DNA from: Nautilus pompilius
Taxonomy: Eukaryota > Mollusca > Cephalopoda > Nautilida > Nautilidae
Assembly: GCA_018389105.1 (NCBI GenBank)
Contig: JACATO010000329.1
Location: 1,281,501-1,345,500, forward strand
Reading direction: 5' to 3'
DNA: 64,000 bases
Made by a program: the position numbers and the translations under genes. Positions 13,301 through 24,228 of the stretch are shown here, piece by piece; positions within the stretch are counted from its first letter, which is position 1; the number at the start of each line of letters is the position of its first letter. The notes beneath the pieces were generated by a model that had not been told where the DNA came from, did no database searches, and saw only the letters and a list, made by a program, of their open reading frames with translations.

Positions 13301-16300
13301 CTTCAATGTTGGTGATTTGGGTGGTCGAATTATTTGCGGAAATATTCAGATGGTACGTATGAAAATTTCAGCTATCAAAATGTTTGGAATTATGAATAAA
13401 TAGCAAGCAATGGAATGTCATTTTAAGGGTATCATAATTATATAGAAACTGTTGATATGGAAATAGTACTGTAATTATCATTTTAAAAAACTGAAGGATG
13501 CTGAAGCTGTAACAGGGAATGATATTTCATTCACATAGTCTTTCAATGCTTTTCATGAGAGAGATGCACTGCTGCCTGATAAGGATTAAAGGTGGCGGCC
13601 TGGTGTTCCAGTGACAGACTACTGGACTGCTGAGGTTGAGTGAGTGACCAGCTTGATTTGGAATACCTCCCTGACATGGTTTCTTTCTTTCTTCTCTTCA
13701 CTAATCGTGTGGATTTCCTCCCACATCTAAAAAAAATGCATCTAGTGGAGACTTTCTGCAGTTGGCAGGCAGCTAACATCTACACCCAGTTTATCTGCAC
13801 TTGGTTTAGGAAACCAAAATCAGGGTGTTTTTCTTTGGTGGATGATGCCTCAGGCCCTTGTTGGCTCACTAAACAGGGGTCAGTGGATTGATTAGCTAAC
13901 CTAGCGAAACATGGGACCAACAACAGGGCTCGGAGGAAATGTTGGCAGATTATCATCTTAGCTTTGTTTTACAGCCTAGGCGTTTTTATGCAAATAATTT
14001 TCTGGGCCTTGTTTTCTTGATTTGCAATGCAAAGACTCAACCTTATTACTAAAAGCAGCAGCTGAAGTTAGGGGACAATTTATGCAGCAGTTTTTGGTTC
14101 CATGACTTCATTTATAGAGCCACTGTTGCTTTGCAAAAGATAAAATTGTCTGGAGAATTATGCTCTAATTTTAAAGTTTTATTGGAAATTTGAAACACAT
14201 TCTAGTAGTTAAGAAGCAAATTATACACTCACAACACTAAATTAATTTCTTTTTTTTCATTTTTGCAATGATTTTTTTCTTCAAATCTCTTGTTCAAAAA
14301 TTCTTTGCAAGATACAGTTGAATGCTTCCGTTTTGGCACTTGGCCACACCATTTTGGCACCGATCCAGTGGCAGGAACCCTCCGCATGCTCTGTGATGTT
14401 CCAGAAACTTGCTGTCTACTGCGTGGGCGCTGCTGCAGTCCATGCCATGCTCCTGCCACAGTTGACCCAGCCTTACCTACAATAGTTCATTGTTACAGCT
14501 GTGTAAAAACTCCACTGCAGAAGTTATGAACTGTCCAGTCAACAATCAGGTCCCCTCGGCAAGTCTGGCAAAATCTCTGCTTCAGCAGCTGTTTGGCCCA
14601 AATGGTGCCAGACTAGAGCTATGCCACTGTAGTTGTAGTAGTAGTAGTTGGTTTTTTTCTTGTTAACAGTAAGTGATCCATTCTGTTCTCATCATCATTG
14701 TAATTGTCATTTTCCAGTTGAAGCCAAAAAATACTTGGATCCCAATACTCATAGCTCTTTCCCGGATTGCTTTCATACCACTAATAATGCTCTGTAATGC
14801 TCAGCCACGTTACCGCTTGCCAGTGGTGTTTGACAATGATGTTTACCCAGTTGTGTTCATCGTTCTGATGGGTTTGACAAATGGATACTTTGGCACGCTG
14901 GCAATGATGAATGGACCACAGTAAGCTAGTTTTCTTTATTCATTTTTGCTACAAAATAAAAGATGCTAGCTCAGCATTTCCCAATCTTCGTTTCCAAGCA
15001 CACCAATTAACAAAGTGACAAATTCTTGCAAAACCTCCCAGCACCAATCAAAGCCAGCTGCAGGCACCTACTAATGGAGGAGGGGTCTGGTGGAGCATTT
15101 GTGGAATATTTGAAAAAGAAATAATGCAATTCTTGCATTCTAGGCCATGAGACAACTGCATCTTGAGGTGTCTGTGGGAGGTTGATGTCGGGTGGGCTAT
15201 AAGAGGATACGGATTATACCATGAAAAATAGGGTATGTATCTGTCGACTACAGTTGAAAGATTAAAGTCACATGAAACATGGAAATAATCATGGTACTGT
15301 CCAGCTTTGCAACTCCATCCCTTTTTGTTGTGACCTATAGTTTGGGAACTGCTGCGTTAGCTGCTTAGCTTACTCATCCATTTATTTTCAGACTGTTGAT
15401 TCTTATTACCTGGTTCAGACTTTCACACCTTGGAGAAGAAATCTAGTCAACCAGAATTAAGTGAACGAGCAAAATTAAATTTTTGTGATCTGACATTTTG
15501 TGCACTTGTAAACTTTAGATAAAATCAGTCTTCATTTTAAAAAATAAAGAATATATAAACAATTATTTTTTAAATATACAGAAACAAGTATTTAGAGAGT
15601 TCCTAAGTACGGAAGAAACTCGCTTATCTGACTTGAATGGACCGATGCAATATCAGATAAGTGAAATGTCAGTTTGAATGGTGGTCCAATTATAAGTGGA
15701 CCTTCACCTAAAAAAAATACTTGATTATGAGCAGTCTTTGTCTGGAAACATACTGCTTATACGGTAAGTTAAGAATACAGTTAAAATGAAGTAAACTGAT
15801 CCAATCCCTCCAGCCTTCCTCCCATTTGTCCCTGAAGGATATGCCTACCAACCACCCCTCTTCCCTTTTTGGTCACTCAAGGTCTCCATGTTGGAAAAGC
15901 TTTGTAAGAAGAGTAAGCATTTTCTGGGCATGCCCCCTCCCTGTAGCGGAAATGAAAATGGAATGGAATTTTTGTGCATTAAATACGTTTTGCAGTGTTC
16001 TTGTGCATGGCTGACAGAAACAGTAGGGTAATCCAGTGTTGGAATGAATGGATGTTTGATGAGTGAGTTTTTTACTATACCATGTTTTTTTAAAAGATGA
16101 ACCATTGTGGTATAAAATCATGAAAGTGAAGTGCTAGTGACTCATTAAGACCTTCATAGATATCACTTGACATTATTTGATTTCTGCAGTCAAATTAGCA
16201 AGAAACAGAAATTTCAAATTAGTAGAGATAAAAAGGTTTCTATGCCAAATAAAATACTAGTAATTATTTTTTTAAAAAATGAAAAGCAACGATGAAGGTG

Positions 16301-17967
16301 TGGCGGGCAGTAAGTATACCTGCATCAGTTGTAATGGATCACTGAGCAGCAACATTCCATATATAACACAGTATTACCTCTTTTCTATTTTTTTTTGTTT
16401 TGTTTAACTCTTTCCTGTTTGAGAAATGTAATATTTTACCTGCACAAATGTTAAGACAATTTCCAAAATGGCTGCACAAATGCACCTACCTGATTAACAT
16501 TATTCAAAAACATTCAAGAGTCATGGAATGACTCAGATAGCACATGGTTCAGTAATCTAAATCAAAAGGAAATATATCCAAAAAACAAAAGGAAAAAATT
16601 CAATTTATAGTGCAGAAAGTCAAAAATATAGAGTAAAATCACTTGATTGTTGTCACAGAGGTGCCATCTTATTCATTTTATTTAAACTCACTGTGGATAG
16701 TTTTGAAACTATCTGTCATCCTCACTCCACTAATCTTCATTGGATGGCACAGAATTGTAGTTACATTTATCACTACGAAATGCTTTCATCTCCACCCTGG
16801 TGGTACCTGTTTAAGCATAGTCAGCTTTGCCATCTTTGCTCTGGGCCTATGTGGTATAGTAGTGGTTAGACTTCTCAGCCACATGGTGGAAGAATTCTTT
16901 TGGCATCAGCTCACAGAAGATGTCCCTTAGCCTCGCATTATCATGGACATCAATTTTTATGCCAGCAGACTGTGAAAATACTGGCGTGTTGGTCAGCCGC
17001 AGATGGTCCTAACTCCACTTGATGACATCGTTCCCTATAGACACTTTCCTCGATGTTTCTCCATTGCTGTCCAATCAGATAAATGATGGGAGATTTGAGG
17101 TATGAACATTTAAGATCTCCACATCACTGGAAGGAAAAGCTTCACTGTTGGATTCCATCACATGGCAAGTCAGTAAACAAACCAGGTAATGCATGTGGTC
17201 CATGCTAGCAGCGCAATCATTTGCACAGGAAAATGAAGTAATATAAACAGCCAAAGAAACTGATAACGTGGACCAGCATTTATCTACATATACTGTCTAT
17301 AGTACAGTCATTAAATGACTCATCAGTGCCTGACCAGTTCTGACTGACTTCAACAGGAAAGGATTACACCTTGAAGTCTTTTATACATTTTTTTAAAAAA
17401 GCAAGATATTTTCCATTTTTATTGTTGAATATGTTCCCTTTTCCTTATCATAGGTCTACACAAATCTCAGTCAGTTGTCACCACAGATTTTGTGAATCTG
17501 CCTCTGATAGTTTACTATAATAAATTTCTTAATAGAAATTAAGATGAAGGAATTTTTTTTGGCCTCTGAATATTTAAAAATTTGAAAAAAAATAAATTGA
17601 TTTTTACAATCTCATGGTGAAATTAGAACAAAATTACAGCAATGAATATTTATCCTATTTGTAAGGGGAGGCCGATTTATTTCTGCATTCATCCTCAGTT
17701 AAAATGAAATATTGTCACGCCATTTTCTTTTTTATATAGAACGCGAACCAGCCTCTCTCTACTTCCAATAAAGTGTCTGCTCATTGTTTTTTTTTCTCCC
17801 TTTAATATGAAAATATAGGCAGAAAAACCTTTCTCTCTCTCTCTCTTCACAGATTGGTGGTTAATACAAATGATGTTGAACGTGCAGGTGCATTCATGTC
17901 CTTATTCCTTACTTGTGGACTTGGTGTAGGATCGCTGTTCTCTCTGCTGCTTGTGAAATCCCTCTGA
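260..17967 (+). CDS. SLC29A: Equilibrative nucleoside transporter, SLC29 (ENT1/2/3-like), C-terminal half
   Basis: Facilitative nucleoside carrier of the plasma or organelle membrane; seven exons seen, upstream exons outside the window. Exons: 260–406, 2327–2357, 11690–11769, 12610–12724, 13267–13352, 14718–14920, 17853–17967 (TGA at 17965). All junctions are GT–AG and the phases match without adjustment, giving about 259 residues. ENT hallmarks in order: an ALGGTLAAVANII membrane segment; FARYY at the end of that helix; a short hydrophilic loop; IWSWGLTVFLIFVVTLAVFP; the family signature FNVGDLGGR in exon 5; IPLIMLCN and NGYFGTLAMMNGPQ in exon 6; and a last helix GAFMSLFLTCGLGVGSLFSLLL before the stop. 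The C-terminus is short and fits ENT1–3 better than ENT4. The cytoplasmic loop between FARYY and IWSWG is only about 30 residues, so an extra exon in the 9.3-kb intron cannot be excluded. Family call firm; paralogue number not assignable. Confidence 0.93.
407..2326 (+). other. SLC29 intron
   Basis: Donor GTAAGT at 407; acceptor TTTGCAG at 2326. A second GTAAGT starts four bases later, but using it would shift the frame of the next exon into a stop. No coding or clear repeat signal, apart from a stretch near 2080–2110 (CCGAGAGGATAAG) that looks like the head of a tRNA-type SINE. Confidence 0.6.
3290..3470 (+). repeat. Divergent SINE-like copy
   Basis: Contains a degenerate form (AATCTCCCACACCATGGTTT) of the core shared by the copies at 5.35, 13.6 and 18.5 kb, followed by a pyrimidine-rich tail. 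Family membership is weak. Confidence 0.3.
4355..4412 (+). repeat. (CT)n microsatellite
   Basis: Near-perfect CT dinucleotide array broken by two CCCTC interruptions, in an SLC29 intron. Confidence 0.9.
4491..4517 (+). repeat. (AT)n microsatellite
   Basis: Short alternating AT tract with one C interruption, in an SLC29 intron. Confidence 0.85.
5350..5603 (-). repeat. tRNA-derived SINE, reverse copy
   Basis: Read on the − strand it starts with a tRNA-like head (GGTTAGGCTACTGGACTGCC, then GGGTTCAAG resembling a B box). The conserved core CTACCTCTCTGGCATGGTTT follows, then TTTCCTCCAACATCTAAAAA. The copy at 13.6 kb has the same order of blocks. Confidence 0.5.
6290..6450. repeat. GGGCCAAT-rich inverted repeat
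   Basis: ATTGGGCCAATGCTGGGCCA near 6359 is mirrored by TATTGGCCCAGCATCGGGC near 6420, and a related ATTGGGCTAATGCTAGCAAT lies near 6298. The GC-rich repeated motif stands out from the AT-rich intron. It is probably a transposon terminus or MITE of unknown family. Confidence 0.45.
7896..7985. mobile_element. Short hairpin MITE, copy 1
   Basis: Arms ACTAGAAACATTCAAATGAA and (reverse complement of the right side) ACTAAAGACATTCAAATGAA pair over about 27 bases around a ~35-base loop. Two more copies with the same arms lie at 8248 and 40894, so this is a repeat family. The size and shape also resemble a microRNA precursor. Confidence 0.6.
8248..8317. mobile_element. Short hairpin MITE, copy 2
   Basis: A diverged copy: left arm ACTTGAGAACTTCAAATGGA, right arm in reverse complement GCTAAGGACGTTCAAATAAA, with the same TTGGCTGAAAT inner sequence as copy 1 (GGCTGAAAT). 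It lies 260 bp downstream of copy 1. Confidence 0.5.
13590..13775 (+). repeat. tRNA-derived SINE
   Basis: Head with GACTACTGGACTGCTGAGG, core ATACCTCCCTGACATGGTTT, then TTTCCTCCCACATCTAAAAA, parallel to the reverse copy at 5350–5603 and the forward copy at 18.5 kb. It lies in the SLC29 intron after exon 13267–13352. Confidence 0.55.
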
Positions 17968-19770
17968 TTCCTTACCAGGAAGATACATCACAGTCAGTAG
18001 TCATCACCTTTATTCGGTCCAGTAAGGTACACATTGCATCATCCATTGAATGTGAATCATGTGTGTATCGACAGAAAGGACATATTTAACAATCTGCTTG
18101 TTAAGAGTTGCCATTCAGAAATGTCCATGGCAGCATGTAGACTATTGATTAACTAGAATAATGCTTCATATTTTTTTTGTTGACATTTTTAAAAGTATTT
18201 TTTAAGAAATTGTATCGTTTTTAATTTTGGAGAAAATGATAAAGGTTTGTTTGACTTCTGTGTCCATGCTATTTCCAAAGCAATTTAGATAAAAAAAAAA
18301 AATATTTGGAAGTTTTAATCGAAGGAGTCTGTACATCTGGTGTATAGCAGTCTATTAGTCAAGCTTAAGTGCCAGCTTTTTACATGATTTGTTAGTTCAA
18401 CTTGAATTTTTGGAGAACGCTACAGTCCCTATGAACAGTTCACTCTCCTCATTTGACAGTTTTGTTGGTCTGTGTGGGTGCTGGGCCTAAGTTACAATCC
18501 TGGTTGGAACCAGCTTGATTTGGCATACCTCTCTGACATGGTTTCTTGAATTAAACATGTCTAGAAGTTAACAATGACTGCACCTACTAAGTCGGTATAT
18601 CTCCAGGGTATAGACTTTGACAAGTAACATGGAAACGGGACTTTTTAAATGTTTTCGTGGACAAACATGCACATTGTCTGTTTTCTTATATCTCTTTATT
18701 GTTTGAAGATTTCTTCTCTACAAAATGATTGAAGTAACTTTTTATTCTCTATATATTTCTTGGGACTTGTATATTTGTTTGTGGCATGGTTACTTCCAAT
18801 TCCTGTAACAAATATATTCATTCTAGCTGTCATTTAAAAAAACTTCCTTTCTAGTCTTTTCATTTGATGCAGATTAAACAAACTCCTATCAAATAAAAGT
18901 AGAACAGAAATATCCCATAAAACGGGGGGTTAAGTATTTGTTGCTTTTGCAGGAAGGAGAGTTATGATATTTAATAAATATATTGCACAACTGTAGAGAT
19001 TATATCCAGTTCCGCAAACTGGTGAAAAAAAGGGTAAGAAAATTTCTGCATGGAAATGAGTTACACTAAGAAAAAGGACAGTTTATGCTTTCAAAAAATC
19101 AATTTCACATCTTTTACAGTTTCAGTCTTTGAAAAACTAAATGTTACAGAAAACTGGGCAAGATAATGAAAGCATCTACTGTGACAGTAAATCTAGTAAA
19201 ACAGGAATGTAGCTACACTTTAAATAATAGATTTTTGTACAAAGATACTTTATTTTAAAAAAAATACAAAAACAACTTTTATTATTATTGCATATTGTAG
19301 CAGTAACATCTGTGTTTGTAGTTAACAAGAAAGTTCAGAAATTTCCTGAAAATGAACTGAATTTTGGGTGGTATTTTTCTACATTTGAATTGCAGTTTTT
19401 TTTATATATAATTTATTACACTTCTGTATGTAGAGATTTTTAAAGAAATTTGACTGTAACATCTGCTTATGTCAAAATTATCTTTGTTGAATGTATTTTA
19501 ATTGTTGGTCTTTATTGACTTTAAAAGTAAAATTCATTTTTGAAGTTTGACATTAATTTTACAAGGAAAAGAAAAATGTAGTTTGTTCAGGACTGGAGGC
19601 ATTGCAATTTGCTGAATATAAGTTTGTGTGTATAAAGTCTAACATTCTGTTGCTGATTTTAACTGTAAATATGAGTATGAGTGAAGTAGAAAAATTAAGG
19701 CAATTCTTTAGTCTGTACATATTTGTTTTAACTCTTACCATTTTGAAATAAAGGTGATTCTGAACTCTAG
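17968..19770 (+). other. 3' UTR of the SLC29 gene with polyadenylation signal
   Basis: About 1.8 kb after the SLC29 stop codon lacks any coding signal and is T-rich. An AATAAA at 19747–19752 is followed by a GT/T-rich stretch (from about 19765), a reasonable cleavage site. Earlier AATAAA motifs (for example near 18890 and 18970) could be alternative sites. A SINE copy lies inside at about 18440–18556. The extent is inferred from the signal alone. Confidence 0.5.
18440..18556 (+). repeat. tRNA-derived SINE, partial, in the SLC29 3' UTR
   Basis: Contains AGCTTGATTTGGCATACCTC followed by TCTGACATGGTTTCTTG, nearly identical to the core of the 13.6-kb copy. The tail segment is missing. Confidence 0.5.
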
Positions 19771-21352
19771 GTCATGGAGTTGACATTTTAATGTTGTGGC
19801 TCATGTTAATGACAGTAACATGGGATTTGTGGATGGACAGAGAGAAAGGTCAGGTGAGGGCTGACTATCTGTTGATTTGTATTAAATTTTTTCTTTCCAT
19901 TTAATGCACACCATAGATAATTTGAGTGAAAATTATTTAAACCAATATAAAATGCAAATGGCAGTTAACCAAGGCATAAATTAAATGAATATTTGAATGC
20001 CAGGGTTCATTACCAATTTAAGAAAAGCATGCATGCACACTCGGAGAAACAGAGTTTTAAACTGAAATCACTAGTATACAGGGTGGTGCAAAAGTTGTGG
20101 AACAAGGGGATTTCATGTTGTGGGCAGCAACAAGGAGAGATTGGTTCTTTGACAACTGCCACAAAAGGCAAATCTGTGGTTGCAAGAGAATGATGCATCA
20201 TCACCTTTTGCAGGCATTGTTTTGATTTTTTAAAAATATGATGCCGTTCCTAAACAAGAGGATTGGATGGCAAGGTCCTATTGAATGGTAACCTAGATCA
20301 CCTCTTTCTGCGTAGGCTTTTCCAGTTGTGATTGTCTGTGTTGACTGTCCCAGAAACGGAACAACTGAAAGAGAAAATCAGATACAAGTGTGCATGAGAG
20401 CATTAAGAAATATTCAAACATCATGTATACAAAGCCATTAACCTGAAAAATCACTATACAGGGTGTTCATAAAGTCTTTGATGGGTTTCAACATTTATTA
20501 ACCATTTTATATCAAAAGGAACAAAACGATAGATTGTATTACAGCTGTACACTTTAAAAAATTTTTTTTAGAAAATGATACGGCAATGAATCCTTGATCT
20601 TTTACATAACCAAGATCTTCAGGGACATGGTGTCCAGTTCTATTTTCCAACATCGTGAGCATTCCAGCTGTTGTGGTGGTCGAGCCTTGCAAGGTCTGGC
20701 TATGTGATTTTTAGGGGCTTCATAAAAATGCTTTTTTTTAACAGCTGGTCCCTTACTGATGTGTTTACAAGAGCACTTGCTACCATTAACTCAATTAAAA
20801 AAAAAAAAAACACATGGAGCTGTTGGATGGTGGATTCTTATTGTAACACGTCTTAAACTTTCATTTTATTACAGTATAACCAACAAACTCTGTGAACCAC
20901 AAGATATAGTTAACCTTTGTTGCCATCATTTTGGTTTTGCAAGTCTAAACAACAAAACAAGCTTAAAAAAAAAAGCTTTAAGAATATGGCTTTGTCTTAC
21001 AATCTATTACTTTTTTGTTATGTCTCATGTAATTATTCGTTAGAACACTATAAGAACCAGTATATTACTTATGGTTTTAGTCTATAACTCTTTCCTTTAT
21101 TGTTGTTGAGTTTCTCTCAATAACAGAAATTTTTTGAGTCCCATGATGCTCATTAAAATTTTGCCTTGTTTGACTGCCATTTGCATTTTCTTATTTTTCT
21201 TTACTGTTGTTAAGTATATCACAATAAACATTACTCATTTTTATACAGCGGACATATAGTTCTTGGCTGGCTAGCTGCAGTTCAGAGATGATGCCTCTGT
21301 CTAATTAAGGGTAACCAAATGTGTACTAATTTCTGAAATGATTAGGGTTAAC
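19771..21352. other. Intergenic region downstream of SLC29
   Basis: No conserved coding sequence is seen. The stretch holds a mariner-type terminus and coding remnant at 20.45–20.69 kb and a similar ACAGGGTGGTGCAAAAGTTG motif at about 20079 that may be another transposon end. Confidence 0.5.
20455..20692 (-). mobile_element. 3' end of a mariner-type transposon remnant
   Basis: TACAGGGTGTTCATAAAGTC at 20457 on the + strand is typical of mariner/IS630-type terminal repeats. Read inward on the − strand, a decayed peptide (WKIELD in one frame, RTGHHVPEDL in another) resembles the W-x-E-x-(D/E)-Y-R…R-x-T-x-G-A-H-x-E-x-L tail of one transposase group. Frames are broken and the other terminus was not found. 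Confidence 0.4.
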
Positions 21353-24228
21353 TGGAGTAATATGGGTCACTTGCACTTTGATCTGCAATATCTCACTTAT
21401 GAACACACAAATTTTGATGAAACTTTGCTAGGTGTTAGGTTTGGGAGTTCTATAAAAGATGTGAGAGTCACAAAGTTGCACGAATTAGGAAAATAAATTA
21501 TGCTGTTATGTAATGCAAGCCAGAATGGCTCATACTGCCCAAGCCACTGGGTAATATTGACCCTAATATGGGGTATTATGGGCCTTATTTCACTTTATTG
21601 TAATTAACCAAGAAGCCAGTATGGATTTACAACAAAAAGTAATTCAATGAAACATTTAATAAAATTATTGAAAAAATTGCTTAGTCCATTGTACAAAAGC
21701 AAACCAGAAATGACAAGAGATATTTATTCTAGTTTTCAAAATGGCATCACACAATAATAAAAACACCAGTCATCCTTTTGAATCAGTCACACATGAAATA
21801 AACATCAAATATGCAGTGAAGCAGAACACGTAAGCCAGTCACAGTGCAGTACTCATGAATCTGTTATCAATTAGGTAATGGTCGGCTACTTTATCATGTA
21901 GGCTAACTGTACTACAAATTAAAGTAAAACACCTGAGAACATCTATAGGACATCTGAGAATTCCAGATATTGGTGTAATTCAAAAGATCAATGCCAAATG
22001 ACAACCTGCAACCAGTCCTTGAAGCAGCACCTATGAATGTTGGCTGGGGCAGTTTTAAAACAATATCATTCAATTCTACAAAACTTATGTCTCGTTGTTC
22101 AGGCAACTGAAAATGTTGACTATTATGTTTGAAAAAAGTTACTTGCACTTCATCTTTACTTAAGGCCAATCCTACAGAATGTTTGATGGACCTTTTGCTT
22201 GTAAATTTAACTACCACATAATCACTGGTCTGTATAATGACATCACTGTCATCTTGCTGCAACTCATGTGCTGGTTTGCTCAGTTGCTCAAATGACTCGT
22301 CATCAGATGAATCATCAAATGACACTGGTTCAATGTCTGAGTCACTGCTGCTTTCAGATATGTGAAGACTAATTACTTTCTTCCTTTTTGCTGGTTGTTT
22401 CCTTATCACCTGTGAGAGCTCTGAGGACTTGTTTGGAGTACGGGTGAGAATCTCTGTTTTTTTTTAAATCAACTTTTGAAGTTGTTTTTTTCCTTGGTCC
22501 TGCTTTAGGATGTGGGCAAATCTGTTCAGGAGTGACAGCTATTTCTTCAGTGCATGAGTGTGGGCTTGTCTAAGCAGATGAAGTGTCTGGTATTACAGGA
22601 TGACTAGGCCGATCTGTTACAAAACTTGAGGCTAGATCATCAGCAAATGCGCTTCAATTAAAGGGGTATATTCCCAGAGCTCTGAAGCCTGATATGATGT
22701 TTCATGGTGTGAATGCTGCTGGAAATGCAATACTTGTTAGGCTAGCCATGTTGTAAATTGTCAGTGTCTTACCCAGATTAGAAAGCTGCCACCCATTGCA
22801 GGCTTCAAAGAAGGCCTTCTTAAACGGGGAATATATAGCAACATCAAGTGGCTGTAGGCGATGGGGTACAGTGTGGAGGAAATGTTAACAGAACAACCCC
22901 AAGTTCCTGTGCCCAAGTAGCAGAAGACTGGGATTTTCTTCGGAAGATCTTGTGTGATGGATAAAATGATGCAACCATTTAATGAAGATTTCTCGAGACA
23001 TCCAACCCAACTGATTTGCAGCAACAATGGTACCAGAAAGAGCCACAATCAGCATGTAGTCTTTGAAGTTTACTCGAGGAAAAATTATCATAGGTGGGAT
23101 AAATGTTCCTTGTGCACTGATTGCACCAACCATGGTGCACATAATGCCTCTGCAGAGGTTATCTGGCCAACCTGTTTCACTTTCTTATCTGCTATAACTT
23201 TGGGTGGTTGATGGGCTGTGGAGATTGATGTTTCATCCATATTCCACATAGCATTTGGCCCAAACTTGTGTTTAGTGAGCGCAGTTTCTAAGTTATCATA
23301 GAACTGATTCAGATTGTGCTTGTTAAAATTGGTTGCCCTGCAGATGTTAGTTGCTTGTGGTTTTTGGATTGTCAGTCTTGTATGTCTGCACATAAAGCCA
23401 TCCACCCAATCAACACCTGCTGTCTGGTTCTTTTCCCATGAGTTGGGATATGTACAGTTATTGCGCTTAGCGAACTCAAATGCTAAATCTCTGAGATGAG
23501 ATTTTGTAAGTCTGCGTAGTTGGTGAGAAGCTTGTAGTAAGTATTCTTCCAGCTGATTCCCCATAGCATCAGTGAAAACTCGATTTTTACAAGAACCTTT
23601 GTTAAAGTTGGTAGGTCTTCCCTCTGTTGTATTAGCTTTATATGCAATTATGTAGCACTGAAGTGTTCCTCTAGGAATACCCAGGTCTCTACTCACTTGT
23701 CAAACTGGTAGTCTCTCTTTCACTTATACTTACATTTCAGATTTACATGTTTCACACTCAATTACATATGGCCTATACAGGTCTAAAAATAAAAAAAAAA
23801 TTCTTTGTAACTTAGTAATTAAGCTTTGAAACTGTATTTTCAATAGTTCACATGCATAAGGTTAATATGGGCCATGGCCCATATTCCCCCACAGCATGGT
23901 CAACCATTTCTGACTATATTCTGCAAGGAAGCATTTCACTGTTCAGAATCTGGCTGGTGCAAAAAACTCTGCTGACATGTGGTTTTTATTACTACACCAA
24001 AATTTTCTGAAGACTCAACAGTTAATCATTTATTAAATAAATCATGGAACATTTCAATACAGGAAAATTTAGAAGAAGTAAATTCTACTCACCATTCCAA
24101 TAGGATCACAGCAATGTGGTAAGCTTGAACATGGCAGCTAGGTGATGTCATATCCTGTCATGTGACTAAGGCATGGGTGTTGTAAACAAAGTAGTTCTAT
24201 TTTTATGCAGGTGGCCTATATTACTCCT
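21353..24228 (-). mobile_element. pogo-like DNA transposon with terminal inverted repeats
   Basis: The left terminus GGAGTAATATGGGTCACTTG (from 21354) matches the reverse complement of the right terminus at 24207–24228 at 18 of 22 positions. Inside is one decayed transposase on the − strand. AATATGGGCC-type motifs recur near both ends (21540–21600 and 23865–23890) and may be transposase-binding subterminal repeats. Total length is about 2.9 kb, normal for a complete pogo/Tigger-class element. Target duplication not clear. Confidence 0.72.
21912..23760 (-). pseudogene. pogo/jerky-like DDE transposase, frameshifted
   Basis: Four open segments on the − strand, in order, read as one transposase: 23696–23088 (helix-turn-helix part with GIPRGTLQCYI, then WVDGFMCRH and WNMDETSIST with the first catalytic Asp), 23142–22885 (GAISAQGTFIPPMIIFPR, AANQLGWMSREIFIKWLHHF), 23048–22761 (PIAYSHLMLLYIPRLRRPSL) and 22409–21912 (basic and serine/acidic C-terminal region). 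Frames change at about 23.1, 22.9 and 22.75 kb. Where the family has LLLLD-GH, this copy reads LLLLGH, so the second catalytic Asp is gone. A clearly dead copy; family call from DE(T/S) and the motif order. Confidence 0.75.
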
